Shown here in pieces: positions 8,113 through 16,618 of a DNA stretch of 64,000 nucleotides. Within the stretch, counting starts at the first letter, position 1; the number at the start of each line of letters is the position of its first letter. Below the pieces are notes generated by a model. It was given only the letters and a program-made list of their open reading frames with translations, was not told where the DNA came from and did no database searches. A program made the translations under genes and the position numbers. Source of the DNA: Alicyclobacillus sp. ALC3 (GTDB taxonomy: Bacteria; Bacillota; Bacilli; Alicyclobacillales; Alicyclobacillaceae); the NCBI RefSeq assembly GCF_028751195.1, contig NZ_CP066784.1, positions 3,038,001 through 3,102,000 of the forward strand, given 5' to 3'.

Positions 8113-8835
8113 ATGCGATCGCAAAACCTGAGCGAACAGCTCATGAACGAGATTGGCCAGCAAATCGTAGGGGGAGAACTAACGTCCGGTGACGCTCTCC
8201 CCCCAGTCGAACTCCTCAGCAAGCAAATGGGCGTCAGTCGAACGGTTACGCGCGAGGCGTACAAAGGACTCGAGGCGCGTAAGCTCATCGGCTCGCAGCC
8301 GAAAGTTGGCACCACCGTGCGACCAGTTGTGGAGTGGCAGTGGTGGGACATTGATGTCTTGCGCTGGGCACTCGATGGTAAACCCAACCGCAAAGTGCTG
8401 CGGGAACTGATGGAGATACGCCGAGCAATCGAACCGGCCGCAGTTCAACTTGCAGCGCACAACGCCACGAGTGAAGACATCAAGGCCATCCAGCAGCGTT
8501 TTGCGCAACTCCAGTACGCTGTCGGAAATGTGTCGGAATGGGTGGGGGCAGACTACGAATTCCACAACTGTATACTGCTCGCGTCGCACAACAACCTCAT
8601 GGTGACCTTGGTGCAGACACTTCGCAGCGCGCTAGAGTATAGCCGCATGGCAACGATGTCTGTGCTGAAAAACAAACCAGGCCGGGCTGACCACCCGCCT
8701 CTTCAAGTTGCGCTAGAACGGCACAAGGCGGTTATGGATGCTATCTTGTATCGCGACGGAGAGTTAGCGCGCGACAGAATGCAGGAACTGCTGTCGATGG
8801 TTTCGACACTGCTCGACGACGCTGACGAGGTGTAG
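8113..8835 (+). CDS. GntR/FadR-family transcriptional regulator
   Basis: The N-terminal winged helix is clear (LPPVELLSKQMGVSRTVTRE), followed by the helical FCD ligand domain with metal-type ligands in DYEFHNCIL and ERHKAVMDAI. AGAAGGG lies 8 nt before ATG 8113. A GTG at 8080 is in frame but lies only about 10 bp beyond a TATAAT element (8064-8069), so the shorter start is preferred. Such regulators usually repress their own catabolic cluster until a small organic acid binds; here that would be the genes from 4784 to 8042. Confidence 0.88.
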   Translation: MRSQNLSEQLMNEIGQQIVGGELTSGDALPPVELLSKQMGVSRTVTREAYKGLEARKLIGSQPKVGTTVRPVVEWQWWDIDVLRWALDGKPNRKVLRELMEIRRAIEPAAVQLAAHNATSEDIKAIQQRFAQLQYAVGNVSEWVGADYEFHNCILLASHNNLMVTLVQTLRSALEYSRMATMSVLKNKPGRADHPPLQVALERHKAVMDAILYRDGELARDRMQELLSMVSTLLDDADEV

Positions 8836-8880
8836 CAGGACCTCGCAGCAGAACGCGACAGACCAATTTGGGGTGAATAC

Positions 8881-9576
8881 ATGCACCATCCGTCGAAATT
8901 CCTACTGCTGCACGGCGCTGGTGGGACTCGCAGTAAGTGGAGACGCCTGCTGCAGACAGAAGTGGGCTCCGAGTGCATCGCAGTGGATTTGCCAGGGCAC
9001 GGCTCGAACCATGGGCTCGTTCCGAAGACCATTTCAGACTACGCGGCCATCATTTCGAGTGACTTGGCGGAGGACGTTGTGGTCGTCGGACACTCGATGG
9101 GCGGGCTCATTGGGATTGAGTTGGCAGCAATGAACCCGCACGTCCGTGGTCTGGTCCTTGTCGCTAGCCACGCACGATTGCCGGTCGGAGAGAGCGTCCT
9201 GACTGCTCTTCAGCAGGGCGAATTCCCGGACGGGCTATTCTACGCTTCCTATGCGAAGTCTGTCGATCCTGGTTTGCTTGAAGAAGAGCGCGGTGAGTTG
9301 GGCCTCGTCTCGAGTGCGACTGCGCATACAGACTTTGCGGCGTGCCACGCGTACGATGGGGAACTTACGTTCTCTCGGCTCGACATTCCGATTTTGGCTG
9401 TGTATGGAGCGCAGGACCGGCTTCTGCCGAAGGACGCTAAGACGCGACTGCAGACGTTGAACACTCACGTCATGGCCCGGGACATCCCTCAGTGCGGTCA
9501 CTACATCATGCTCGAACGGCCAGAGGAGCTTGCAGACGCACTCCAGAGCTTTGGCGGAGCCCGCAGATCGCGATGA
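8881..9576 (+). CDS. Alpha/beta hydrolase
   Basis: A 231-residue hydrolase with a complete triad: Ser in the nucleophile elbow GHSMGG, Asp in YGAQDRLLP and His in CGHYIML. The oxyanion region is LLHGAGGTRSKW. The size and the neighbours (extradiol dioxygenase, FAH protein) fit a C-C bond hydrolase of a meta-cleavage pathway, but lactonase or esterase activity is equally possible. GGGGTGA precedes the ATG. Its last codons overlap the stem of a terminator, which closes the cluster. Confidence 0.85.
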   Translation: MHHPSKFLLLHGAGGTRSKWRRLLQTEVGSECIAVDLPGHGSNHGLVPKTISDYAAIISSDLAEDVVVVGHSMGGLIGIELAAMNPHVRGLVLVASHARLPVGESVLTALQQGEFPDGLFYASYAKSVDPGLLEEERGELGLVSSATAHTDFAACHAYDGELTFSRLDIPILAVYGAQDRLLPKDAKTRLQTLNTHVMARDIPQCGHYIMLERPEELADALQSFGGARRSR

Positions 9577-9593
9577 TCTGCGGGTTATTTTTT
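9560..9593. terminator. Rho-independent terminator of the catabolic cluster
   Basis: CCCGCAGATC pairs perfectly with GATCTGCGGG around a 5-nt loop and is followed by TTATTTTTT. The stem overlaps the stop codon of the alpha/beta hydrolase. The convergent zinc-ribbon gene ends at 9592, so the structure may serve both directions. Confidence 0.9.
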
Positions 9594-9885
9594 AGAATCC
9601 GTGTCGTGGATCGTTGACGAAGTCGATCGATCCACACTGCGGGCACACAAATACGTGGACGGCAACATTTCGCTCCATGGCGGTGTTCAGAAATTCCTCA
9701 TCACGTCCACCGAGCAGCAGGTCGGTGACAAAACCGCTCCCCCGGCTCAACCCGCCGGTACGAATTGCGTGGGCGCCATGATACTGCATTGCGTCTTGGC
9801 ATCGTGGGCAAACGTGATCGCCACTATACTGTCCGTCCTGGCTCACGCCTTCCGCAGCACGACGCAGGGAATCAAAGAATCCCAT
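9592..9885 (-). CDS. Small zinc-ribbon protein
   Basis: A 97-residue protein with two CxxC knuckles, CPRC near residue 27 and CPQC near residue 83, that should bind one zinc ion. Between them is a Gly-rich and hydrophobic stretch (GGLSRGSGFVTDLLLGG). GAGGGGG precedes ATG 9885. The layout recalls small nucleic-acid-binding or assembly proteins found widely in Bacilli, but no function can be assigned. Confidence 0.75.
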   Translation of the reverse strand: MGFFDSLRRAAEGVSQDGQYSGDHVCPRCQDAMQYHGAHAIRTGGLSRGSGFVTDLLLGGRDEEFLNTAMERNVAVHVFVCPQCGSIDFVNDPRHGF

Positions 9886-10189
9886 GAATAAACCCCCTCA
9901 ACATTCACGGCTGGTCTTGTTCATTGTGAGAGTGCCGTAGTTGTGTTCATTTTACTCGTTCTTCTCTTACTTGGGGCGTCCAAATTCCCGACAAACTCAT
10001 CAGCAAAATGACCTGACTAGAGTTTGACGTGAGTGGTACGATGAACGGGTAGAACACCAGCCTTCCAAGTTGGTTGTGTGGGTTCCATCCCATCACCCGC
10101 ACGAACTGCGCACATTCGAACCGTCTCGATATACGCGAGGCGGTTCGTGTTGTTTGGCAACTAGAAAGAACGAGAGGGGTGTACTGCGG
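9886..10189. other. Intergenic region before the MFS gene
   Basis: About 300 bases between the divergent zinc-ribbon and MFS genes. It must hold promoters for both, but no well-spaced -35/-10 pair, hairpin or small gene stands out. Confidence 0.35.
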
Positions 10190-11431
10190 ATGAGTCGTAC
10201 CCCAATGCACCCCATTGCTCGGAGACTCATTTGGATTCGCGGTCTTCGGAGCATTGGGCAGGGAGCGATGGTCGTTGACATCACGCTGTATTTGCGTGCC
10301 CTCCACTGGAGTGGCGCTTCGATTGGTGGAGTCACAACAGTCGCTGGTCTGGTTGGAGCAGCACTGATTTTGGCGGTTGGTGTTCTGAGCGATCGAATCG
10401 GACGCAAACCTTTCCTGCTTATTTATGAGGCTCTAACGATTATGGCTGCAGTTGCAGCGTGTTTTACGAGCCATGCCATGATTTTAATTCTCGCTATTGT
10501 GATCGCGGGATTTGGCAGAGGACAAAGTGGTGCGGCGGGTCCATTCAGTCCCGCCGAGCAAGCATGGTTAGCCCGAGTCGTTGGAAGGTCAGAGCGCGGA
10601 CGCGTGTTTAGTTTGAACAACGCCGTGGGATTTATCGGAATGGCGTTTGGCTCCCTCTTGGGCGGCATGCCAGACTTGGTCCATGGTCCGACGCCGCTCA
10701 CTGATTACAGGCCGGTGTTTGTGGTGGTGGCAGTTCTGTCGGTGGCGTGTGCTACCGTGATTGCATTTATGCAAGAAGAGCGAACTGCACCAATAGAGCA
10801 ACCGCAACGAACCAATTTGAATCCAAAGGTAAGCGACGATGACAGCCAGATTCTCCGCAGAGAGAATCGTTCTATGATGAAACTGGCAGCTGTCAATGCT
10901 ATCAACGGTCTGGCTATCGGACTAACCGGACCGATGATGGCGTACTGGTTTAGCTTGCGCTATGGAGTCAGTACGAGTGCGATTGGAATTACTCTGTCTA
11001 TTGGGTTTCTTGCGACGGGATTGTTCTCCATTGTCAACGGCATGATGGCAACCAGGATTGGCATGGTGAAATCCGTGACATGGATGCGAGTCATTGGCTC
11101 TCTGATGATGCTGACATTGCCCTGGATGCCGAACTTTGCACTGGCTTCCGCGTTATACATCATGCGCAATGCAGTGAATCGCGGTACACAAGGGAACCGT
11201 ACAGCACTCAGCGCAAGCCTTACCCGGGACAACCGGCGAGGGTTTGCAACGAGCGTAAATGCCCTCTCAATGCGTCTGCCTTCCGCAGTCGGACCCACGG
11301 TCAGTGGCTACTTGTTTGATATGAATGAACTTGCCCTGCCATTAATTTTAACTGCGATGTTACAACTGGCAAACGCAGGGTTGTATCAATGGGTCTTTGG
11401 CCAGTACGACAAGCAGGAACGCACAGCTTGA
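10190..11431 (+). CDS. MFS transporter
   Basis: A 413-residue, 12-helix major facilitator. The loop 2-3 signature appears as GVLSDRIGRKPF, and the two six-helix halves are split by a polar loop (EERTAPIEQPQ to RRENRSMMK). A GAGGGG site lies about 11 nt before ATG 10190; the upstream frame continues without a better start. Efflux of small molecules is most likely; no substrate can be inferred. Confidence 0.85.
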   Translation: MSRTPMHPIARRLIWIRGLRSIGQGAMVVDITLYLRALHWSGASIGGVTTVAGLVGAALILAVGVLSDRIGRKPFLLIYEALTIMAAVAACFTSHAMILILAIVIAGFGRGQSGAAGPFSPAEQAWLARVVGRSERGRVFSLNNAVGFIGMAFGSLLGGMPDLVHGPTPLTDYRPVFVVVAVLSVACATVIAFMQEERTAPIEQPQRTNLNPKVSDDDSQILRRENRSMMKLAAVNAINGLAIGLTGPMMAYWFSLRYGVSTSAIGITLSIGFLATGLFSIVNGMMATRIGMVKSVTWMRVIGSLMMLTLPWMPNFALASALYIMRNAVNRGTQGNRTALSASLTRDNRRGFATSVNALSMRLPSAVGPTVSGYLFDMNELALPLILTAMLQLANAGLYQWVFGQYDKQERTA

Positions 11432-11464
11432 CGACTTCGACGACGGCCGTTGGGTTGTTGAAAT

Positions 11465-11506
11465 CGCCCTCAAAGTCAGCCGGTTAGTCCGTCTGCTTTG
11501 AGGGCG
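11465..11506. terminator. Long inverted repeat after the MFS gene
   Basis: CGCCCTCAAAG pairs perfectly with CTTTGAGGGCG over a 20-nt loop, 34 bp after the MFS stop. No T-run follows on the plus strand. It probably ends or stabilises the convergent MFS and peptidase transcripts. Confidence 0.55.
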
Positions 11507-11552
11507 TTGCAGCGACATTCACGCCAGGAGTTGCTCATGCAGGAGTCAACTC

Positions 11553-12884
11553 TTACCAGCCTTGATATCCTGACAGGTAGCCCGAGCCACCGCTTGTGTA
11601 GCCAGATTCACCGTTGCCGTATCCAGAGCCACTGCTTGCGTATCCCGAGCCATCGCTTGCGTAGCCCGAGCCACCGCTTGCGTAGCCCGAGCCATCGCTT
11701 GCGTAGCCCGAGCCACCGCTTGCGTAGCCCGAGCCACCGCTTGCGTAGCCAGATTCACCGTTGCCGTAGCCAGACCCGCTGTATGACGGTGAGTTCCCCG
11801 CTACTTCTTGGTACACTCCGGAACTCGTTTGAACGGTCTGTGTAGAAAAAGACCGATTGCCGCTACCGAGATTTGATGGGGCGACCAAGATGTTGCCGTA
11901 GCCGCCCACCATCGCGACGGGGGCCACCTGGTTTGCGCTCGCGCCCAGCGCACTACCGTTTACGGTCGCACCTGTGTAATGAACCGTCCCCATGTTCGCG
12001 AGCGGGTACAGGTTATTGTTGACTCCAGAGGGGTCCTCGCTGATCCACTCAGCACTGGTTCCAATTCCCTGTGCGTACGCAGAGGAAAGCGATACTGGGA
12101 CCGTCTTCGTCTTGACCGAACCGGACGGAGTCCTGGCCGTTACAGTCAGTAACCACGTGTTCCCTGTTGACTTCGAGATGTTCGCGTGGACAGTTGATCC
12201 CGCAGGGACTGTCAAGATGTTTGTCGCCGCGTTCGGGAGCTTCTCCCAAAACACGTGCGCGACAGCCTGACCGTTCTGGTAGTCCTCAATTGTGCCCATC
12301 TGCAAGAGGTCCCTAGTTGTCACGCCGCCAAGGCCAATCCACTGTGCAGCAGCGCTGTTTGCGCTGCCTGAGATGGTCGGTACTGTCCAACTTCCCGAGA
12401 TGCTTGTGTAGGGGGTGTTGCCAGTCGGTGTGTCGATGTACCCGGCCCAATTCTGTGAAGCTTGAGTATTTGCGGATAGCGGTACGGTTTGGGCGCCGCT
12501 CGTGCTGACAGTTGAGGAACCCGAAGCTACTCCGGCTGGCAGTTGCGGGGATTGTGGTACTTGCCCATAGCCGTATCCAGACCCGTAGCCAGAGCCGGAG
12601 TCGCCATCACCGTCACTGTATCCTTGAACTCCACCTGTCCCGGCAGATGAACTCGGTACAGTAATCGTGACAGTTGAACCAGGATTCTGTTGCTGAGAAG
12701 AAAGGAGTTGCTGGATTTGTTGCCAGATTGCGTTCATCTGACCATTCGACAGCGAGATGTTAGATGCATGGACGGGCTGTGTGCTCGCTAACACACTTGA
12801 GTGACCACTGCTCTCTAAGTGCACCACAACGCCGAGCGCAATGGCCGTTGCGGCAAACGCAGATAGTCGGAATTTACGATTCAC
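11553..12884 (-). CDS. Secreted glutamic (G1, eqolisin) peptidase with a Gly-Ser-Tyr repeat tail
   Basis: Acid endopeptidase exported to the medium or cell surface. From GTG 12884 (GGAGGA upstream) it has a signal-like start FRLSAFAATAIALGVVV, a propeptide region with Gly/Tyr-rich linker, then a G1 domain: QNWAGYIDTP, YTSISGSWTVP, AAQWIGLGG, DLLQMGTIEDY (likely catalytic Gln) and TSAEWISEDPS (likely catalytic Glu). The last 75 residues are ten heptads of SGYASGG type, encoded by 21-bp repeats. G1 enzymes work at low pH and are known from acidophilic Bacilli and fungi, which supports an acidic habitat. The tail is unusual and may bind the wall or surface (inference). Confidence 0.9.
   Translation of the reverse strand: MNRKFRLSAFAATAIALGVVVHLESSGHSSVLASTQPVHASNISLSNGQMNAIWQQIQQLLSSQQQNPGSTVTITVPSSSAGTGGVQGYSDGDGDSGSGYGSGYGYGQVPQSPQLPAGVASGSSTVSTSGAQTVPLSANTQASQNWAGYIDTPTGNTPYTSISGSWTVPTISGSANSAAAQWIGLGGVTTRDLLQMGTIEDYQNGQAVAHVFWEKLPNAATNILTVPAGSTVHANISKSTGNTWLLTVTARTPSGSVKTKTVPVSLSSAYAQGIGTSAEWISEDPSGVNNNLYPLANMGTVHYTGATVNGSALGASANQVAPVAMVGGYGNILVAPSNLGSGNRSFSTQTVQTSSGVYQEVAGNSPSYSGSGYGNGESGYASGGSGYASGGSGYASDGSGYASGGSGYASDGSGYASSGSGYGNGESGYTSGGSGYLSGYQGW
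11571..11780. repeat. Ten in-frame 21-bp tandem repeats in the G1 peptidase gene
   Basis: The plus-strand unit is close to TAGCCCGAGCCACCGCTTGCG. Ten units encode heptads of the form GGSGYAS, with DGSGYAS, SGSGYGN and GESGYTS variants. The two end pairs match each other (GYGN followed by GES) better than the middle ones do, a sign of block duplication. Copy number is likely to vary between strains. Confidence 0.9.
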
Positions 12885-12971
12885 CTCATCATCTCCTCCA
12901 CTTGGGAATTCTGATAGGCCTGCAAGTATCATTGCCGTTGTTAACTCTGAACCCAGTATAGGCAACGATGC

Positions 12972-13286
12972 TTGAAAGACCTTTTAAGACGTCACTTAGG
13001 ACAAACTTTTTTTGGGTATTCGGATTATCGTACGTACACCATTGGGGGATACGTGAAGGGGCAGGACGCAACGAACAGCTATGTTGAACTCAAATTCCTC
13101 AACGCGAATAAGTCCCAAGTTCTCGGTGCAGCCAGTGCACCTGTTCAAAGCGGTACGTTTGGCTGGCAATATCAGACCGCCACATTGAGTGACAAGGCTA
13201 GTGTACCATCGGGTACGACGTGGATTATGCCGGAGTTTCTAGCCGCACCTACCACCAGCAACACAAAATCGGACGCCAAGTCTTGA
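12972..13286 (+). pseudogene. Remnant of the N-terminal region of an Rhs/WapA-like wall protein
   Basis: The frame encodes a carbohydrate-binding-like segment often found before YD repeats (YTIGGYVKGQ, then ELKFLNANKSQVLGAASAPV and a SGTTWIMPEFLA ending). It lacks any signal peptide, begins only about 90 bp from the G1 peptidase start and stops at 13286, one frame away from the YD repeats. It is best read as a leftover of a larger secreted Rhs protein joined to the next gene by deletion and frameshift. Confidence 0.65.
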
Positions 13287-13356
13287 TTTGCGGAAATGCG
13301 TGTATCCATCGATCCGAACACCAGCACATACGGGTAACGACGCGACGGGGAACTTC

Positions 13357-15609
13357 ATGACTTCGTCAACCGACCCATTGGGCTATCAGACGCAATACGC
13401 GTACGATCCGTTCGGAGATCTCACGCAGGTCACTGATCCAAAAGGAAACTCGCTGTCGATGACGTACGATGCCAACCACAACCTGAGCGCGCAAACCTCC
13501 ACCGCGGATAACTTACAGGTTGGGTACACGTATGACGGAGATGGGAATGTCACTCAGGTGAAAGAAACGTCCAGTAACGGGAGCACGACTTACGCGACCA
13601 ATACGTCGTCCTACAACAACCTGGACCAACAAGTATCATCTACCGATGCCCTCGGCAAGCAGACGACTTATACGTATGATCCGAACGGAAACCTTTCGAG
13701 CATGACGCTTCCCGACGGACATACCGTCTCGACGACGTATGACAACGCCGGTGAGTCGACCGCGGTCAGTGTGGACGGAACCACCGTAAATCAGTTTGAC
13801 TACAATGCGGCCGGGGACATTACGTCAATCAGTAACAGTAATGGTTCCACGACCTTTGGCCATGACAACAACGGCAACATTACAAGTCAAACGGACAGCA
13901 CAGGTTCCCAGTCCTTCACGTACAACAAGGACAATGCCCTCACTACGCTAGCGGCGACTGTAGGCAGCACCACGCTTACCACGAATTTCAATTTGGACAG
14001 TCAGGATAGTGTGACTTCCATTACAGATGGCAGTGGCAGTCAACTTGCACAGTACAACTACAACGAACAGGGACTAAACGACACGGTCGTCCTTGGAAAT
14101 GGCCTTAAAGAGGCATTTCGATACGACGGTAATTTGCGCTTGAAATCACTTGTCATCGAGAATAGTGCAAGCGCCGCTGTAGGGGATTACGAATACAGCT
14201 ACGACGCGGATGGAAACCTGACCAAGGTCGTAAACGGCCAAGATGGCTCGACCATTGCATCCTATGGCTACGATGCGATGAACCGACTAACAACGGAAGT
14301 CACGCCGAGCGGAGACACGGTCACGTACACCTACGACCCGATGGGCAATATCTTGTCGAAGGCAGTACAGCCAAGTGGTTCGTCTACGTCGACCACAACG
14401 AACTACACGTACAACGCTGACAACCAACTAACCGCGGTGAACAGTCAAGCGTTCACGTATGATGCGAACGGGAACCTGACCAGCAGCGGGAGCGACACCT
14501 ACAAGTGGAACGAGTTGGGCGAACTGACCGAGGTGGACAACAGTTCCGGAACGCCGATCGCCATATACACTTACGACGCGTTGGGTCGTAGGGTTAGCGA
14601 AACCGCTGGTGGGACAACAACGAAGTTCTTCTACCAGAGCGACAGCAACCAGGTGACTTACGAGACCGACGGTAGCGGAAACCTGCTCCAGTCTTACACT
14701 TATGGTGCAAACGGCAGTCCGCTGACACTGACTACATGGAGCGGTGGAGCTGGCACGACGTACTACTACCAGGAGAACGGTCATGGCGACGTGGTGGCAC
14801 TAACTGATACCAGTGGCACCATTGTGGCACAATATACGTATGACGCTTGGGGCAACATCCTCAGTTCCACGGGTACCTTGGCAAGCACGAATCCGTACTT
14901 GTACGCAGGTTATCGGTGGGACAGCGCGGTTGGCATGTACTACCTGAACGCCAGGTACTACGCGCCGAGCCTGATGCGGTTCATTAGCCGGGATCCGTTG
15001 GGTGGACTTAGTCCGTATGTGTATGCGGATGACAACCCAGTCAAAGAAGTGGACCCTAATGGCACTTGGGCTCTGGATGCAATGTGGCTGGTTTTGGATG
15101 TCGCTTCTTTCGCAGCCAACCCGTCATGGGGCGGAGCTGCATGGATTGCCGGGGACCTTGCCTCCTTCGCGGACCCAACGGGGGTAGCATCCACCGCAAT
15201 TCACGCTGCTAAGATAGCGCGGTCCGCGGACAGACTAGCAGAGACTTATCGAGCAGCGAGCAAGTTCTATGAAGCTACTAAGGGTACGGTAGATGCAGCT
15301 CAACAAGGAGAGCATACCGTTTATACTCTACGTGATCCGATAACCAACGATGTAAAATACGTGGGTAGAACGAAGAATCCGATTGCACGAGAAGCGACAC
15401 ACAAAGCCAATAATGAAAAAGCCGGTCTCGTGTTTACGCCAGAATACTCTGGACTGTCGTATCAGCAAGCACGGGGACTTGAACAGATCCTGTTTGAGAA
15501 TAATGGGGGATTGAGTAATCTTATTAATAGGATTAATCCTATCAGTCCTAAGAATGACAATATCAGTACCTACTTAAATGCTGCAAGGGATTATTTAGGA
15601 ACACACTAA
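13357..15609 (+). CDS. Rhs/YD-repeat protein with a GIY-YIG-like C-terminal toxin domain (5'-truncated)
   Basis: From ATG 13357 about 750 residues: many YD repeats (YDPNGNLSSMT, YDADGNLTKV), the Rhs core end RYYAPSLMRFISRDPLGG, a hydrophobic pre-toxin segment (WLVLDVASFAANPSWGGAAW) and a variable tip. The tip has HTVYTLRDP, VKYVGRT and a following Arg...His, the order of a GIY-YIG nuclease. The export signal and N-terminal half are missing; the remnant at 12972-13286 is in another frame. The 3' part is clearly more AT-rich than the core, as is usual for swapped tips. It may be an inactive orphan or a displaced cassette kept with its immunity gene. Confidence 0.8.
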   Translation: MTSSTDPLGYQTQYAYDPFGDLTQVTDPKGNSLSMTYDANHNLSAQTSTADNLQVGYTYDGDGNVTQVKETSSNGSTTYATNTSSYNNLDQQVSSTDALGKQTTYTYDPNGNLSSMTLPDGHTVSTTYDNAGESTAVSVDGTTVNQFDYNAAGDITSISNSNGSTTFGHDNNGNITSQTDSTGSQSFTYNKDNALTTLAATVGSTTLTTNFNLDSQDSVTSITDGSGSQLAQYNYNEQGLNDTVVLGNGLKEAFRYDGNLRLKSLVIENSASAAVGDYEYSYDADGNLTKVVNGQDGSTIASYGYDAMNRLTTEVTPSGDTVTYTYDPMGNILSKAVQPSGSSTSTTTNYTYNADNQLTAVNSQAFTYDANGNLTSSGSDTYKWNELGELTEVDNSSGTPIAIYTYDALGRRVSETAGGTTTKFFYQSDSNQVTYETDGSGNLLQSYTYGANGSPLTLTTWSGGAGTTYYYQENGHGDVVALTDTSGTIVAQYTYDAWGNILSSTGTLASTNPYLYAGYRWDSAVGMYYLNARYYAPSLMRFISRDPLGGLSPYVYADDNPVKEVDPNGTWALDAMWLVLDVASFAANPSWGGAAWIAGDLASFADPTGVASTAIHAAKIARSADRLAETYRAASKFYEATKGTVDAAQQGEHTVYTLRDPITNDVKYVGRTKNPIAREATHKANNEKAGLVFTPEYSGLSYQQARGLEQILFENNGGLSNLINRINPISPKNDNISTYLNAARDYLGTH

Positions 15610-15631
15610 CTGAATTGGATGTGAGGCAACC

Positions 15632-16060
15632 GTGCCACGAAAACCGAAGTATACAATTGGGGATGTATTCGAATTGGATTTAACCAGTGAAATTAAGGGC
15701 TATGGTCGTATTTTGGATATCGAATCACCTTCGATATTTGTCGAATTGTATCGAGTTAAGCGGAATTTCAACTTGGATATCAACAAACTTCTGGATTGCA
15801 CTGTGTTGTTAATGATCTGGTGCACAGACAATGGCTTCAAGAAGAATGATTGGAAAATAGTTGGTCATGTTCCCGTTGATGGATTCGATATGCCGGACTT
15901 TGTGACGAAAGATGCTTTAACCGGGCAATTGAAAATTGTCCGTGGGAACGAAAAAATTGATGCCACCGATGAACTATTGAAACATGCACAACCGTACGGG
16001 ATTTTTGGACACGAGGCTGTAAGAATAAGATACCTGCACGAGTTGAATTTGCCTGTATAA
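15632..16060 (+). CDS. Probable immunity protein for the Rhs tip (Imm26-like)
   Basis: A 142-residue AT-rich gene 22 bp after the toxin tip. The N-terminus KYTIGDVFELDL followed by GYGRILDIESP matches the GDVF...GYGR opening of the Imm26 group of immunity proteins. GTG 15632 is the start, with a GTGAGG site. Position, size and base composition all fit an immunity protein that blocks the GIY-YIG-like domain; family membership is tentative. Confidence 0.7.
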   Translation: MPRKPKYTIGDVFELDLTSEIKGYGRILDIESPSIFVELYRVKRNFNLDINKLLDCTVLLMIWCTDNGFKKNDWKIVGHVPVDGFDMPDFVTKDALTGQLKIVRGNEKIDATDELLKHAQPYGIFGHEAVRIRYLHELNLPV

Positions 16061-16108
16061 TGCCGCCATTCAATCGAACAGTAACACGAATTTCAATTGC
16101 TGTAACTG

Positions 16109-16150
16109 AAGAGAGCCAGCCTCGTTAAATCGGGGTTCGGCTCTCTTTCT
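16109..16150 (+). terminator. Rho-independent terminator after the immunity gene
   Basis: AAGAGAGCC and GGCTCTCTT form a 9-bp stem around a 21-nt loop and run into TTTCTTC. It closes the Rhs-immunity unit. Confidence 0.8.
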
Positions 16151-16203
16151 TCGTCTTCACTCGGTCATTTAGTCGTCTTAGTATAGCCACGAGGTGAGAC
16201 GAA

Positions 16204-16416
16204 ATGACCAAAGCAGTCGGATACATACAGGTGTCAACGCAGGGGCAGGTCCGCGACGGATACAGTCTCTCGCATCAACAGGACGAAATCACCTGCTATT
16301 GCGCCGACAATGGCATGGAAATGGTGCAGATTTAGGGAGACAAAGAAATCAGCGGTGCAAAGGTTGACGAAGATGGCCTGACAGTCGAACGTGAAAGCTC
16401 GTCTGGGGCACATTAA
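16204..16416 (+). pseudogene. Serine recombinase (resolvase/integrase) N-terminal fragment
   Basis: The translation opens AVGYIQVSTQGQ, the catalytic-serine motif of serine recombinases (usually YxRVST), and continues DGYSLSHQQDEI and later KEISGAK, all in the expected order. The conserved Arg of YxRVST is replaced by Gln, an in-frame TAG lies at 16333-16335, and the frame ends after about 70 residues, before most of the catalytic domain. It is a dead fragment and marks past mobile-element activity beside the Rhs cassette. Confidence 0.75.
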
Positions 16417-16594
16417 ACTTCAGACACTGGATGGCAGCGCGACCCCAGATCTTGGCCCGCCTACGGCCGAGGACGCACAACTTCACAGCCAGTTCACAAA
16501 CCAGTATCTAGATTCTGGCCAACCTGCTGTTCCAGATGAAGTAGGCGCTGACCCCGCACCGGGAATTCCGGATATCGGAATACCAATATGGTGA
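16391..16594 (+). CDS. Uncertain 67-residue acidic, Pro-rich frame
   Basis: A frame from GTG 16391 overlaps the end of the recombinase fragment and stops 24 bp before the HEAT-repeat gene. The C-terminal half is acidic and Pro-rich (PPTAEDAQLHSQF, DEVGADPAPGIPDIGIPIW) and reads like protein, but no ribosome site precedes the start. It could be the tail of a gene whose front was lost. Confidence 0.3.
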   Translation: MKARLGHIKLQTLDGSATPDLGPPTAEDAQLHSQFTNQYLDSGQPAVPDEVGADPAPGIPDIGIPIW

Positions 16595-16618
16595 GGGCCG
16601 ACGGAGGTGACTATAGAC

